Assembly (NCBI RefSeq): GCF_009801115.1
Contig: NZ_VTOL01000004.1
Location: 248,001-312,000 of the forward strand
Length of the DNA: 64,000 bases
Direction: 5' to 3'
Origin: Dyadobacter sp. 3J3
Lineage (GTDB): Bacteria > Bacteroidota > Bacteroidia > Cytophagales > Spirosomataceae
The notes under the pieces are model-generated. The model was given only the letters and a program-made list of their open reading frames with translations, had not been told where the DNA came from and did not search any database. Shown here one piece after another: positions 34,059 to 43,690 of the stretch. Position 1 is the stretch's first letter. Each line of letters begins with the position of its first letter. The translations under genes and the position numbers were made by a program.

Positions 34059-34790
34059 TTAAACTTTTCGTTTTAATTCAAAATTTTGTCCCAAATAAAC
34101 TCTTCTTACCTGCTCATCTTCCGCAAGTTCTTCTGCACTTCCCTGTTTCAGAATTTTTCCTTCAAATAAAAGATAAGCTCTGTCGGTGATTGAAAGTGTT
34201 TCATTCACATTGTGATCGGTTATCAAAATACCAATATTCTTGGTTTTCAATTTGGCAACTATGCTTTGAATATCTTCCACCGCAATCGGATCTACACCGG
34301 CGAAGGGCTCATCCAATAGAATAAATTTAGGATCCACGGCAAGTGACCTTGCAATTTCAGTCCGGCGGCGTTCTCCTCCCGACAGTACCATTCCTTTACT
34401 TTTGCGTACGTGCTGCAAGTGAAATTCTTCCAGTAATTCTTCCACTTTCGCTTTTTGGTCGCTTTTGGAAAGATTTGTCATTTCCAAAACAGCAAGAATA
34501 TTTTCTTCAACCGTTAACGAACGAAATACGGATGCTTCTTGCGCCAAATACCCAAGACCAAGACGTGCACGTTTGTACATGGGAAGGTCTGTAATGTCCT
34601 TATCATCAAGAAAAACTTTACCGCTGTTTGGTTTTACCAGACCAACGGCCATATAAAAGGAAGTCGTTTTCCCTGCTCCATTCGGTCCAAGTAACCCGAC
34701 AATCTCACCCTGTTCAACCTGGTAGCTCACATTGTTATTCACAAGACGGGCACCGTATTTTTTTACCAGATTTTCGGTTCTTAATATCAT
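34059..34790 (-). CDS. lptB: Lipopolysaccharide export ATPase LptB
   Basis: 243 residues. An ABC ATPase with Walker A G35-P-N-G-A-G-K-T42, signature LSGGERRR, Walker [14 protein letters not shown] and the H-loop ITDHNV. The LptB-typical [18 protein letters not shown] and the C-terminal [10 protein letters not shown] are present. It powers LPS extraction from the inner membrane with LptFG. It starts 33 bases after recJ on the same strand, so the two probably form an operon. Confidence 0.96.
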   Translation of the reverse strand: MILRTENLVKKYGARLVNNNVSYQVEQGEIVGLLGPNGAGKTTSFYMAVGLVKPNSGKVFLDDKDITDLPMYKRARLGLGYLAQEASVFRSLTVEENILAVLEMTNLSKSDQKAKVEELLEEFHLQHVRKSKGMVLSGGERRRTEIARSLAVDPKFILLDEPFAGVDPIAVEDIQSIVAKLKTKNIGILITDHNVNETLSITDRAYLLFEGKILKQGSAEELAEDEQVRRVYLGQNFELKRKV

Positions 34791-34823
34791 TGTTCGATTT
34801 TAGTAATTCAAAAACGCAACTGC

Positions 34824-36536
34824 CTAATTAAATTTAATATCCTTAAGAAACAATTGTAACGTTTTTTTGTCCCGAAAGTTATTTTCTTCCAGATTGTAAC
34901 AAATAGAAAAAGTTCTGCCTTTGATCAGATCCTGATAAAATTGCGACATACCGAAACCAATGGCTGTAAAAATCGGGGAGCCGTTTTGTTTGACATCAAA
35001 TTTAATATGCTTTTCTTTCATGATCGTTGGCTGGCCTGCCAGTGAAACTTCTTTGCTTTCAAAAATCGGCGTCATATTTCCCGGGCCAAAAGGTCCCATC
35101 TGCCTTAGAATATTATAGAATTTGGCAGTAACAGCACTTAATTCCAGTTCCAGATCAATATTGATCATAGGAATTAATTGATCCGGTAATATTCTGCTGC
35201 TTACAATCTGATCAAATTTGGCACGAAAAGCTTCGATGTTTTCAATCGGCATCGTCAAACCTGCTGCAAAAGTGTGCCCACCGAATTGTTCTAACAGCTC
35301 AGCACATTCTTCAATCGCTTCATAAACATCAAAACCAGGTACCGAACGGGCAGAGCCAGCGGCTTTTCCATGTGATTCTGTCAAAATAATAGTGGGGCGA
35401 TGGTATTTTTCAATACACCGGCTCGCCACAATTCCGATCACACCTTTGTGCCAGCTTTCCTTATATAGTACCGTGCTTCTTGCTTCGGTAAACCAGTTAT
35501 CACTTTCAATCATTGCCAGAGCCTCCTCGGTAATGCTACTGTCGAAAGTCCGGCGGTCGCTATTATGCTGATTGATCTCATAAGCGAAATCAACTGCTTC
35601 CTGTTCTTCTTCACAAAGCAAAAGACGAACAGCCTCTTTCGCATGTTTTATTCTCCCGGCCGCATTAATTCTTGGGCCCAAACCGAATACCACATTGGTA
35701 ATATCCAGCACACCTTTTATTCCGGCAATATCAATCAGCGCTTTCATACCTACACGCGGTGAAGCATTCAGGCGTTGAAGTCCGTAATAAGCCAAAATCC
35801 TGTTTTCCCCGGTAATTGGTACAATATCCGCAGCGATACTAACAACCAGTAAATCAAGATATTCAAACAAAGATTCCTGCGGAATATCATGGTGAATACA
35901 AAAAGCCTGTAACAATTTAAACCCGACGCCACAGCCGGTCAGTTCTTTATAAGGATATAGACAGTCTTCTCTTTTTGGATCCAAAACGGCAACAGCCGGA
36001 GGAAGTTCATCGCCGGGACGATGGTGATCGCAGATAATAAAATCGATTCCTCTTTTATTAGCCTCGGTAACTTTATCAACGGATTTGATACCACAATCCA
36101 GCGTGACAATTAAATTAAAACCATTTTCCTGAGCGAAATCGATACTTTGCCAGGAAACGCCATAACCTTCATTGTAACGGTCCGGAATGTAATAATCCAG
36201 ATTGTCGTATATTTTTCTTAAAAAACCGTAAAACATTGTGACAGAAGTTGTTCCGTCTACATCATAATCTCCGTAAACCAGGATTTTTTCTCCATTAGAA
36301 ATCGCTTTGGACAATCGTTCAACCGCGATATCCATATCCTGCATCAGGTATGGATCATGTAAATGTGTAAGATCAGGGCGGAAAAAATTGCGGGATTGTT
36401 CAAAATCTTTAACACCGCGCTGTACCAAAAGTGTTGCCAAAAATGGGTTCACTTTTAAAGCCTCAGCCAGTTCACGTGCAACTTCAAGTTGATCAGAGGG
36501 TAATTCAGGTATTTGTATCCAACGCTTGTCAATCAT
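34824..36536 (-). CDS. recJ: Single-stranded-DNA exonuclease RecJ
   Basis: About 570 residues from the ATG at 36536; the TTG at 36575 is less likely. DHH motifs are visible: VYGDYDVDGTTSV, LDCGIKS, ICDHHRPGD, then DHHA1-region motifs ESHGKAAGSARS and FGGHTFAAGLTM, and a C-terminal OB fold (HIKFDVKQNGSPIFTAIGFG). It degrades single-stranded DNA 5' to 3' in repair and recombination. Followed by lptB. Confidence 0.96.
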   Translation of the reverse strand: MIDKRWIQIPELPSDQLEVARELAEALKVNPFLATLLVQRGVKDFEQSRNFFRPDLTHLHDPYLMQDMDIAVERLSKAISNGEKILVYGDYDVDGTTSVTMFYGFLRKIYDNLDYYIPDRYNEGYGVSWQSIDFAQENGFNLIVTLDCGIKSVDKVTEANKRGIDFIICDHHRPGDELPPAVAVLDPKREDCLYPYKELTGCGVGFKLLQAFCIHHDIPQESLFEYLDLLVVSIAADIVPITGENRILAYYGLQRLNASPRVGMKALIDIAGIKGVLDITNVVFGLGPRINAAGRIKHAKEAVRLLLCEEEQEAVDFAYEINQHNSDRRTFDSSITEEALAMIESDNWFTEARSTVLYKESWHKGVIGIVASRCIEKYHRPTIILTESHGKAAGSARSVPGFDVYEAIEECAELLEQFGGHTFAAGLTMPIENIEAFRAKFDQIVSSRILPDQLIPMINIDLELELSAVTAKFYNILRQMGPFGPGNMTPIFESKEVSLAGQPTIMKEKHIKFDVKQNGSPIFTAIGFGMSQFYQDLIKGRTFSICYNLEENNFRDKKTLQLFLKDIKFN

Positions 36537-36621
36537 ATTTACAAAGATAATGGGATTCTGTGATGCATGTATCAAAATCTATTATCACGTACCGAATCAG
36601 GGAAAGCTAAGTGAAAGGTCT

Positions 36622-36629
36622 TATCTTTG
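36622..36629 (+). promoter_or_regulatory. -7 element before ruvX
   Basis: TATCTTTG matches TAnnTTTG, about 48 bases before the ruvX start. No clear -33 box. Confidence 0.5.
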
Positions 36630-36676
36630 CAAAATTATTTTAGTCGAAGTTTGACTATTCACTTATTGATTAAAAA

Positions 36677-37090
36677 ATGCCTCGTCTTTTGTCTATTGAT
36701 TATGGTGCGAAACGTACCGGAATTGCGGTAACAGATCCTTTGCAAATTATAGCAACGGCGCTGGATACGGTAAGAACACATGACTTACTGGATTTTTTGA
36801 AAAAATACGCTCAAAGTGAAGTTATCGAAGCATTTGTTATCGGAATGCCTCGCAAACTGGATAATACAGAAAGTGAAAACGCTGCAAGGGTGCATGGTTT
36901 TATCAAAGTGTTGAAAAAAAATTTCCCTGATATTCCGGTTCATACGCATGACGAGCGATTCACGTCCTCCATGGCCTTGCAATCTATGATTGCTGGCGGT
37001 TCCAGTAAAAGTGAAAGAAGAGAAAAAGGGAATATTGATAAGATCAGCGCTACCATTATTTTGCAATCCTTTATGGAAAGTCGCAGATAG
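36677..37090 (+). CDS. ruvX: Holliday junction resolvase-like / pre-16S rRNA nuclease (YqgF)
   Basis: 137 residues. The RNase H-like fold starts [17 protein letters not shown] with the catalytic Asp at 8. A conserved [13 protein letters not shown] and a [11 protein letters not shown] motif follow, and [13 protein letters not shown] ends the fold. In E. coli the family processes the 5' end of 16S rRNA. It is followed at 47 bases by def, forming a housekeeping operon with the nitrilase-like gene. Confidence 0.95.
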   Translation: MPRLLSIDYGAKRTGIAVTDPLQIIATALDTVRTHDLLDFLKKYAQSEVIEAFVIGMPRKLDNTESENAARVHGFIKVLKKNFPDIPVHTHDERFTSSMALQSMIAGGSSKSERREKGNIDKISATIILQSFMESRR

Positions 37091-37136
37091 TCAGTTTATT
37101 AAAGAATAATTATTTAAAAATCTCATATTTAATCAG

Positions 37137-37727
37137 ATGATTTACCCAATTGTAGCTTACGGCGACCCTATATTAAGAAAGTTAACCCGCTTTATTGAAA
37201 AAGATGAAATGGATCTTAAAAAGCTTTCGGCAGATATGTTCGAAACGATGTATTCTGCTAACGGTGTAGGTTTGGCTGCGCCTCAGGTGGGATTAAATAT
37301 CCGTGTTTTTGTTGCTGATGGAACACCATTTAGTGAAAAGGATGAGGATGACGACGACGAGGATGAAGTTGATTTGAGCCTTGTGGGTTTCAAAAAAACA
37401 TTTATCAATCCCGAAATTCTGGAAGAAGATGGAGAAGAGTGGGCATTTGAAGAAGGATGTTTGAGTATTCCTGGAATTCGCGGTGATGTTTACAGACCCG
37501 AAAGATTGGTAATTCGTTACAGAGATACGGATTGGAACGAGTTTACCGAGGAATATACGGGAATGGCGGCAAGAATTATCCAGCATGAATATGATCATTT
37601 GCTTGGAAAACTTTTCGTTGATTATCTTCCAACATTGAAAAAACAATTGATCAAAAAGAAATTGACTGATATTTCCAAAGGAAAAACGGACGCCGATTAC
37701 CGTATGCGTTTTCCTGGCCGCAGATAA
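37137..37727 (+). CDS. def: Peptide deformylase
   Basis: 196 residues; removes the formyl group from new proteins. Motif 1 GVGLAAPQ (43-50), motif 2 with metal ligand Cys108 (EGCLS), and motif 3 H150-E-x2-H154. Between motifs 1 and 2 is a very acidic insertion (residues about 67-80, EKDEDDDDEDEVDL), a loop often found in Bacteroidota deformylases. Cytoplasmic. It precedes the carbon-nitrogen hydrolase gene by 24 bases. Confidence 0.96.
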   Translation: MIYPIVAYGDPILRKLTRFIEKDEMDLKKLSADMFETMYSANGVGLAAPQVGLNIRVFVADGTPFSEKDEDDDDEDEVDLSLVGFKKTFINPEILEEDGEEWAFEEGCLSIPGIRGDVYRPERLVIRYRDTDWNEFTEEYTGMAARIIQHEYDHLLGKLFVDYLPTLKKQLIKKKLTDISKGKTDADYRMRFPGRR

Positions 37728-37751
37728 TTTTTTCATTTCTAAGCTTTTGAT

Positions 37752-38543
37752 ATGGCCCTTCCTGTGGTTGACGAACTTACCGTTTGTCTTATTCAAACAG
37801 ATATATATTGGGAAGATGTAACAGCAAATCTTTCTTCTCTCGAAGAAAAGATTGCTGCTATTGATCATCCTGTTGATGTTATCGTTTTACCTGAAATGTT
37901 TAATTCAGGCTTTACGATGAACACTAAAATAGCTGAGCATATGAATATGACTACTACCAAATGGATGAAGCATATTTCGGTTCAGACCAATGCTCTAATC
38001 ATTGGAAGTTTTGCTGTAAAAGAGGGAGGGGATTTTTTTAACAGATTGATGTGCGTCCGCCCGGACGGATCATTTGTTCATAGTGACAAACGCCATCTTT
38101 TCCGGATGGGGGAGGAGCATGATACTTACACGCCTGGAAATGCACGTTTAATCGTTGAATGGAAAGGGTGGAATATCTTTCCGTTAGTATGTTATGATTT
38201 AAGATTTCCGGTCTGGAGCCGAAATTCCTCACAAAATCCTTACGATCTGCTTATCTACATTGCTAGCTGGCCGAAGCGCCGTGCACATGCGTGGAATACC
38301 TTATTACAAGCACGAGCCATTGAAAATCTCAGCTACGTAGTCGGAATAAACAGAATAGGGCAGGACGGGAATGCAATCGATTATCAGGGAGATTCCGTAG
38401 CACTGGATTTTCTGGGTGAGCCGCTTTTTGCTATGGGGGATAAGGAGTCTGAAAAGGTTATCAAGCTTTCCAGGCCAGCCTTACAAAAATATAAAGATTC
38501 ATTTCCTGCCTATCTCGACGCGGATCCATTCGATATAAGGTAA
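37752..38543 (+). CDS. Carbon-nitrogen hydrolase, omega-amidase-like
   Basis: 263 residues of the nitrilase superfamily with the complete catalytic triad E48 (LPEMF), K113 (SDKRHLF) and C147 (LVCYDLRFP). The tryptophan-rich ASWPKRRAHAWNTLLQARAIENL segment matches YafV/Nit2-type omega-amidases that hydrolyse alpha-ketoglutaramate and related amides. It ends one base before the stop of the convergent gatC gene. Confidence 0.92.
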   Translation: MALPVVDELTVCLIQTDIYWEDVTANLSSLEEKIAAIDHPVDVIVLPEMFNSGFTMNTKIAEHMNMTTTKWMKHISVQTNALIIGSFAVKEGGDFFNRLMCVRPDGSFVHSDKRHLFRMGEEHDTYTPGNARLIVEWKGWNIFPLVCYDLRFPVWSRNSSQNPYDLLIYIASWPKRRAHAWNTLLQARAIENLSYVVGINRIGQDGNAIDYQGDSVALDFLGEPLFAMGDKESEKVIKLSRPALQKYKDSFPAYLDADPFDIR

Positions 38544-38544
38544 C

Positions 38545-38832
38545 CTATTCGATCACTTTGGGTACCTTTATATAGGTGTCATCTTTACTCGGTGCATTTG
38601 CCAGAGCGTCTTGTCTCGATAAGCTATTATTTCCTTTATCTTCACGCCAGTTGTTGACTTCTTCCATAATATGGGTAAGTGGCTCAACATTTTCCGTATC
38701 AATTTCGTTTAGTTGTTCCATCCATGTCAAAACATTATCCATACTGGTAAGTAGAGCGGCCTCTTCTTCTGGTTTTACATGAAGTTTTGCAAGACCGGCA
38801 ATTTTTTTCAGAGACTCGTGATCAATTTTCAT
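38545..38832 (-). CDS. gatC: Asp/Glu-tRNA amidotransferase subunit C
   Basis: 95 residues. The GatC signature is present: LAKLHVKPEEEAALLTSMDNVLTWMEQLNEIDTENVEPLTHI in adjacent parts and a C-terminal DDTYIKVPKVIE. GatC stabilises GatAB, which converts Glu-tRNA-Gln (and Asp-tRNA-Asn) to the amidated form. gatA and gatB are not in this window. Confidence 0.96.
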   Translation of the reverse strand: MKIDHESLKKIAGLAKLHVKPEEEAALLTSMDNVLTWMEQLNEIDTENVEPLTHIMEEVNNWREDKGNNSLSRQDALANAPSKDDTYIKVPKVIE

Positions 38833-38878
38833 AGTATTAAGAATTTGTTATGTTCGCAATTCCTGGCGAATTGGGTCA

Positions 38879-38907
38879 CAAAAATACCACATTTTTGCGA
38901 ACTCAAA
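38879..38907 (-). promoter_or_regulatory. Promoter of gatC
   Basis: On the minus strand TTTG (38904-38907) and TATTTTTG (38879-38886) are 17 bases apart, fitting the Bacteroidota -33/-7 form. Confidence 0.6.
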
Positions 38908-39443
38908 CGGAAGATCGTTTTTTTAAGCAAAATGGTGGTAAGAAAACAGATTCCTATACTTAAAAATAATCCGACTTTGTGTCAATGATAATTTCGGGAC
39001 AACAGATTCTTAAAAATATTATAATATTAACTAAGTAGAAGACGAATAATATTTGCTTTTGAACCCAAATGAGAAAATAATTTAAAATGCTTTTGCCAAT
39101 TTAAAAAAAGATGTTACTAGGATTTGAGGCGTATAGTGCAATTTTATGGAAGCTGTAAATTTGCCTATATATCATTCTTAATCAATGAAAAAAAGGCATT
39201 AAAACGGCAAAGTTTTGTAAACTGTAATCTTTAAATTATACAATTGAATGACCTTTGGTAAAAATATAGAATAAAAAAACCAGACAAAAGCTTGCTTTTT
39301 TTTAAAAGGAAAACTCATACTTTTGTAGGGACTTAAAATCGTAACACCGCAATCAAAATTTTATTTTACAAAAACACGGTTTAACCAAAACTTTTATTTA
39401 ATTAACAACCAAAATCTCAATTTAACCTTTAAAAGTAAGTCTG
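38908..39443. other. Gene-free AT-rich region upstream of exbB
   Basis: About 540 bases with no supported gene. It holds the exbB promoter near its right end (39292-39325) and then an A-rich leader of about 115 bases before the start codon. The middle (38990-39290) shows no recognised structure. Confidence 0.55.
39292..39325 (+). promoter_or_regulatory. Promoter of the exb/tonB operon
   Basis: TTG at 39292-39294 and TACTTTTG at 39318-39325, 23 bases apart. It predicts a start near 39332 and a long leader of about 110 bases, longer than elsewhere in this window. Confidence 0.65.
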
Positions 39444-40286
39444 ATGGAAAAGAAAGCAACGACTCCGGCACCAGCACCAAAGCCTGCAACAGCAGCACCA
39501 AAAGGCTCAGGTGGTTTGAATCCGGCATTGGTAATCCCCCTACTATTTGTTATTGCCCTTGTTGTGTACATGTTTGTTTTAGGATCTCCTGATCACTTTA
39601 TCGACGGAGATTTGGAAAAAGGGCCAAAACCAGGTGATTATTTCGGTATTGTTCACGAAGGTGGACCTATCGTACCTTTGTTAATGACTTGTTTTCTTAT
39701 TGTACTTGTTTTCACAATTGAACGTATCATTACAATTGGAAAAGCAAACGGTACTGGAAGCATTGATTCTTTCGTTCGTAAAGTGAAATCTCTTCTTGAT
39801 AAAAACCAAGTTGACGAAGCAATCAAAGAATGTGACAAACAAAAAGGTTCAGTTGGTAATGTAATCAAAGCAGGTCTTATTAAATACAAGCAACTTGCTC
39901 TTGATAACGGACTTGACAAAGAACAAAAACTTGCAGCTTTGCAAAAAGAAGTTGATGAAGCAACTACGCTTGAACTTCCTATGTTACAGAAAAACCTTAC
40001 AATCATTGCAACTCTAGCTGGTGCTTCTACACTTATCGCCCTTCTTGGAACGGTACTTGGTATGATCAAGGCGTTCGCGGCTCTTGGTGCATCTGGTGGT
40101 GCTTCTGATTCTAGTGCTCTTGCGGCAGGTATCTCTGAGGCCCTTATCAACACAGCGATTGGTATCGGTACTTCTGCGATTGCAACTGTTTCTTATGCTT
40201 ATTTGAACAGTCGTGTTGATGACCTTACTTACAGTATTGACGAAATCGGTTTGAGCATTCAGCAAAATTTTGCAGCTCACTATTAA
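39444..40286 (+). CDS. exbB: MotA/TolQ/ExbB proton channel family protein
   Basis: 280 residues. An Ala/Pro/Lys-rich cytoplasmic N-tail precedes three to four membrane segments (about 28-47, 75-92, then two in the C-terminal half). The ExbB/TolQ family core is KNLTIIATLAGASTLIALLGTVLGMI with ISEALINTAIGIGTSAIATVSY. It converts proton flow to energy for TonB. First gene of a seven-gene cluster ending with the TPR protein; two exbD genes and tonB follow directly. Confidence 0.95.
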   Translation: MEKKATTPAPAPKPATAAPKGSGGLNPALVIPLLFVIALVVYMFVLGSPDHFIDGDLEKGPKPGDYFGIVHEGGPIVPLLMTCFLIVLVFTIERIITIGKANGTGSIDSFVRKVKSLLDKNQVDEAIKECDKQKGSVGNVIKAGLIKYKQLALDNGLDKEQKLAALQKEVDEATTLELPMLQKNLTIIATLAGASTLIALLGTVLGMIKAFAALGASGGASDSSALAAGISEALINTAIGIGTSAIATVSYAYLNSRVDDLTYSIDEIGLSIQQNFAAHY

Positions 40287-40350
40287 TTATTATATACTAT
40301 TGATATATAATAATCGTTAATATTAAAAAAACTTATATATTTGTAAAGTT

Positions 40351-40965
40351 ATGGCAATAGTTAAGCCCAAGAAACATCCGCCTCACATGGACATGACGCC
40401 CATGGTGGATCTGGCGTTCTTGCTACTGACATTCTTTATTATGACGGCGACGTTCAAAACCAATGACGCGGAGGTTACTACTCCAAGTTCGGTATCGACG
40501 ATTAAAGTGCCGGATGATAAAATTATGATCATTAGTATTGACAAAGATGGTAAAGTTTTCTTTGGTGTGGATGCTCAGTCAACTAGGATTTCTATGTTGG
40601 ACAACATCGCTCAGTCAAAAGGAATTACTTTTACAGATTTGGAAAAAAAGAAGTTCTCGCTTCAGTCGAGCTTTGGTGTTCCTCTTAATCAGTTGAAGGC
40701 TTTCTTGAACACACCGGACGCACAAATGGCACAGATCAAACAACCAGGTATTCCAGTGGATTCCACAGGGACAAGTCAGTTGGCTGATTGGGTGTATGCT
40801 GCGAGAAAAGCGGATCCTGGATTGAGAATCGCTTTGAAAGGAGATAATCTTGCTAAATTCCCTGTTTTCAAGGATGTGCTAGGAAATCTTCAGTCGCAGA
40901 ATATTAACCGTTTCAATCTGATTACCGCTAGCGAACAAGCGCCTGCCGGTTTTAAGATGGATTAA
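40351..40965 (+). CDS. exbD: ExbD/TolR family protein 1
   Basis: 204 residues. A short basic N-terminus, one membrane helix starting MDMTPMVDLAFLLLTFFIMT with the proton-coupling Asp in PMVDLAF, and a periplasmic domain. The domain is longer than classical ExbD (about 140 residues) because of an insertion around residues 75-140. It works with ExbB and the second ExbD. Confidence 0.94.
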   Translation: MAIVKPKKHPPHMDMTPMVDLAFLLLTFFIMTATFKTNDAEVTTPSSVSTIKVPDDKIMIISIDKDGKVFFGVDAQSTRISMLDNIAQSKGITFTDLEKKKFSLQSSFGVPLNQLKAFLNTPDAQMAQIKQPGIPVDSTGTSQLADWVYAARKADPGLRIALKGDNLAKFPVFKDVLGNLQSQNINRFNLITASEQAPAGFKMD

Positions 40966-40992
40966 GTATTTCACTTGAAATAAAAGACTAAT

Positions 40993-41556
40993 ATGTCAGC
41001 AATAGTAGAAACCGGTGGTGGTGGTAAAGGCGACGGTAAAGTTCGCGGCAAGAAATTGAACACCAATGTTGATATGACCCCGATGGTGGATTTGGGTTTC
41101 TTGCTTATTACGTTCTTTATGCTTGCAACAACAATGTCTAAACCTACGTCTATGACATTGAACGTGCCAGACAAAACAGAGGTAAAAGAAACAGAACCAT
41201 TAAAGGCATCAAAAGTTTTGACTCTTTTTATGGGTAAAAATGATGATGTTTATTATTTGGACGGTATCGCAGCAGATGATCCAAAAGCAGAAGAATCAAT
41301 GAAAACCACTCGTTTCGGTCCCGATTTGAGAAGTGTTATTTTTGAATCTGCTAAACGTATCAACGCAGCTTATCCAAAAGATGATAAGGGATATGGTGCC
41401 TTCGTTTGCGTAATAAAGCCTACGGTCGTATCTACTTATAAAAATATGGTTGATGTGCTGGATGAAATGGCCATTACCAAGTCTAAAAAGTATGCACTTG
41501 TAGACGAACTTACGGATTCGGAAAAGAAGTTACTTGGAGACAAAGTAAAACCTTGA
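40993..41556 (+). CDS. exbD: ExbD/TolR family protein 2
   Basis: 187 residues. A Gly-rich basic N-terminus (VETGGGGKGDGKVRGKK), then the helix DMTPMVDLGFLLITFFMLAT with the same conserved Asp, and a periplasmic domain ending in ELTDSEKKLLGDKVKP. Two non-identical ExbD proteins are the rule in Bacteroidota Ton systems and may form a heteromeric stalk. It lies 27 bases after the first exbD. Confidence 0.94.
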   Translation: MSAIVETGGGGKGDGKVRGKKLNTNVDMTPMVDLGFLLITFFMLATTMSKPTSMTLNVPDKTEVKETEPLKASKVLTLFMGKNDDVYYLDGIAADDPKAEESMKTTRFGPDLRSVIFESAKRINAAYPKDDKGYGAFVCVIKPTVVSTYKNMVDVLDEMAITKSKKYALVDELTDSEKKLLGDKVKP

Positions 41557-41602
41557 TTTTTCGGGGTAGTAGTAAATATTTTTAACATTTAATTTAAACG
41601 CC

Positions 41603-42427
41603 ATGGCAGAAGTTAGCCCGAATGCGACACTGGATGATATAGTGTTTGCCAATCGTAATAAGGCGTATGGTGCATTTTCACTGAGACAGGGATATCGTGC
41701 AGATATTACCAAATCAACTTTGATCGGCGCTGCTCTTTTTGTTTTCGCAATGTTTTCACCTGCTCTTATTAATGCACTGAAAGGCGATGAAGTAAAAGAG
41801 GAAGTAATGGTTAACGTGGATTTAATGAACTTGCCGCCACCGCCAATTGATCCTACTGAACCGCCACCGCCACCTCCGCCGCCAATTGAGCAGCCTAAAG
41901 TAGCAACGGTGAAGTTTTTGCCTCCCGAGGTAAAAATGGATGAAAAAGTTCCTGAAGAAACGCCTCCACCAACGGTTGAGGATTTGAAGGAAGCAGTAAT
42001 TGCTGACAAAACAGTTGAAGGTGATCCAAATGCAAACGAGGTAATCGTAGCACCGGAACAAGTAGCTGCCCCAAGTAAGGGAACAGTTGTTGAAGCCGCT
42101 CCTGCTGAGGAAAAAGTCTTCACAGTTGTAGAGCAACAGCCGGAATTTCCAGGTGGAACTGCTGAGATGTACAAATATTTAGGTAAAAATATTAAATACC
42201 CAAGTGCAGCTTCACGTGCCAACGTATCCGGAAGAGTATTTATGTCATTCGTTGTTAATACGGATGGAAGTATTCAGGATGTTGCGGTACTTAAAGGTTT
42301 AGGTTTTGGTTGTGATGAAGAAGCTATCCGTGTTGTGAAAGCAATGCCAAAGTGGAAACCAGGTAAACAATCAGGACGTGCAGTAAGGGTTAAGTACAAC
42401 TTGCCTATTAATTTCCAACTTGAGTAA
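41603..42427 (+). CDS. tonB: TonB family energy transducer
   Basis: 274 residues. One membrane anchor near residues 34-52, a Pro-rich spacer (DPTEPPPPPPPPIEQPK), an acidic linker (to about 180), and the TonB C-terminal domain with YLGKNIKYPSAA, ANVSGRVFMSFVVNTDGSI and WKPGKQSGRAVRVKYNLPINF. It carries energy from ExbBD to outer-membrane receptors. The cytosolic N-terminus contains NKAYGAFSLRQGYR, typical of Bacteroidota TonB. Confidence 0.95.
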   Translation: MAEVSPNATLDDIVFANRNKAYGAFSLRQGYRADITKSTLIGAALFVFAMFSPALINALKGDEVKEEVMVNVDLMNLPPPPIDPTEPPPPPPPPIEQPKVATVKFLPPEVKMDEKVPEETPPPTVEDLKEAVIADKTVEGDPNANEVIVAPEQVAAPSKGTVVEAAPAEEKVFTVVEQQPEFPGGTAEMYKYLGKNIKYPSAASRANVSGRVFMSFVVNTDGSIQDVAVLKGLGFGCDEEAIRVVKAMPKWKPGKQSGRAVRVKYNLPINFQLE

Positions 42428-42430
42428 CTC

Positions 42431-42634
42431 ATGAAGGAAAAACCATTGCATGAGAAAGTGATTCTTGTTGCTTCTTTGTTAATGGCTCTGATATACATGG
42501 GAGGAGGGGTCTACTTGATCTCCTCCTCCTTATCTTTTAGCTTGCTTCCTGTTGGAAGTATACAGCGATATGCATTTGCTGGCATACTTATTTTGTACGG
42601 TTTTTACCGTGGTTACAGGGTTTGGAAGAAATGA
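42431..42634 (+). CDS. Small two-helix membrane protein in the Ton cluster
   Basis: 67 residues, MKEKPLHEKVILVASLL then two membrane helices and a basic end (GFYRGYRVWKK). It starts three bases after tonB and its stop shares bases with the next start codon (ATGA at 42631-42634), so it is translationally coupled. Small proteins at this position recur in Bacteroidota Ton clusters; the function is unknown. Confidence 0.8.
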   Translation: MKEKPLHEKVILVASLLMALIYMGGGVYLISSSLSFSLLPVGSIQRYAFAGILILYGFYRGYRVWKK

Positions 42635-43611
42635 GTTATCTAACAATAAGCATGAAATATTTCTTCAGTGCAGGCATAGGTATACTCCTGTGTATTATAG
42701 TCCTGATATCAGGATGTTCAAAAGAGTCTTCGAAAGAAAGAGATAATCCTGTAAGGGGAACAATCACGATTGGAGCTGATGAGTCTTTCAAACCTCTTGT
42801 TCATGCTTTAACACAAGCATATGAGGGGATATATCCAGGAGCTCACTTCAATGTGGTTTATAAGCCGGAACAGCAGGCAATCCTGGAATTGTTGAAGGAT
42901 AGTGTGAGAATGGTGTTTGCTGCCAGGCAATTGAGCGAAAACGAAATTGCCATGGTTAAGCAGCAGCAGGGAATCCAGAAAGCACATCATATTGCACTTG
43001 ATGGCCTTGCACTTGTGGTAAATGGTAGTAATAGGGACAGTTTGATTACGATGGATGAAGTTAAGTCCATTGTGGAGGGTAAGATCACAGATTGGTCGCA
43101 GTTGAAAGGCAGTAGCCAGACAGGTCCTATAACGTTGGTCTTTGATAACGCAAACTCGAGTAATTTAAACTTTGTAATGAGTAAGTTTGGCTTAAAGAGT
43201 ATTCAGAAACTTAGAATTACTTCGGCGGGTTCAAACCAAAACGTTATCAGTGAAATAAAAAAGAATCCTTTAAGCCTTGGTTTTATTGGCGTAAACTGGA
43301 TCAGTGACGGGCATGATGCTTTGGCTAGAGAGCTTTCAGAAGGAATAAGAGTTTTGGGTGTTTCCAAAAGTTCTAATCCTGCTTCGGTTAAAGAGTACTA
43401 TCAGCCTTTCCAGAACGGATTGGAATTAAAGAATTATCCACTTTCCCGTGATGTGTATATCATTATCAGGGAAGGATATGCAGGTCTTGGTAACGGTATG
43501 GTAAATTATATAACCAGAGATGTCGGTGGACTCATTATTCAGAAAATGGGTTTGATACCAACAAATGTGTATCCAAGAGAGCTGGAAATAAGGACTGGAC
43601 AAAATCTTTAG
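42631..43611 (+). CDS. PstS-like phosphate-type substrate-binding lipoprotein
   Basis: 326 residues from the coupled ATG at 42631; ATG at 42652 would give the signal peptide alone. A lipobox LISGC ends the signal. The mature part is a periplasmic binding-protein fold: GTITIGADESFKPLVHALTQAYE, FAARQLSENE, GLALVVNGSN, TGPITLVFDN and SLGFIGVNWIS. It resembles PstS, but no pst transporter genes are nearby. Its place between tonB and a TPR protein is conserved in Bacteroidota and points to a Ton-linked or regulatory role, not simple ABC uptake. Confidence 0.86.
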   Translation: MSYLTISMKYFFSAGIGILLCIIVLISGCSKESSKERDNPVRGTITIGADESFKPLVHALTQAYEGIYPGAHFNVVYKPEQQAILELLKDSVRMVFAARQLSENEIAMVKQQQGIQKAHHIALDGLALVVNGSNRDSLITMDEVKSIVEGKITDWSQLKGSSQTGPITLVFDNANSSNLNFVMSKFGLKSIQKLRITSAGSNQNVISEIKKNPLSLGFIGVNWISDGHDALARELSEGIRVLGVSKSSNPASVKEYYQPFQNGLELKNYPLSRDVYIIIREGYAGLGNGMVNYITRDVGGLIIQKMGLIPTNVYPRELEIRTGQNL

Positions 43612-43690
43612 TCTTCTTATACAATTTATTACATTTGGAACTTGTTTATTGAAAAACCAAATTTTTTGTCATTATATTAACCGGGTAAAA

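Noticed and set aside
37293..37868. 191-residue minus-strand reading across def and the nitrilase gene
   Set aside because: It crosses two well-identified genes and has no recognisable family.
39653..40153. 166-residue minus-strand reading opposite exbB
   Set aside because: ExbB is well supported; the antisense reading has no domain and no promoter or start context.
41530..42222. 230-residue Gly/Ser-rich minus-strand reading opposite tonB
   Set aside because: It arises from the Pro-rich TonB spacer on the other strand; the tonB reading has clear domains.
42652..43611. Complete Pst phosphate transport operon
   Set aside because: Only a PstS-like binding protein is present; no pstC, pstA, pstB or phoU nearby.
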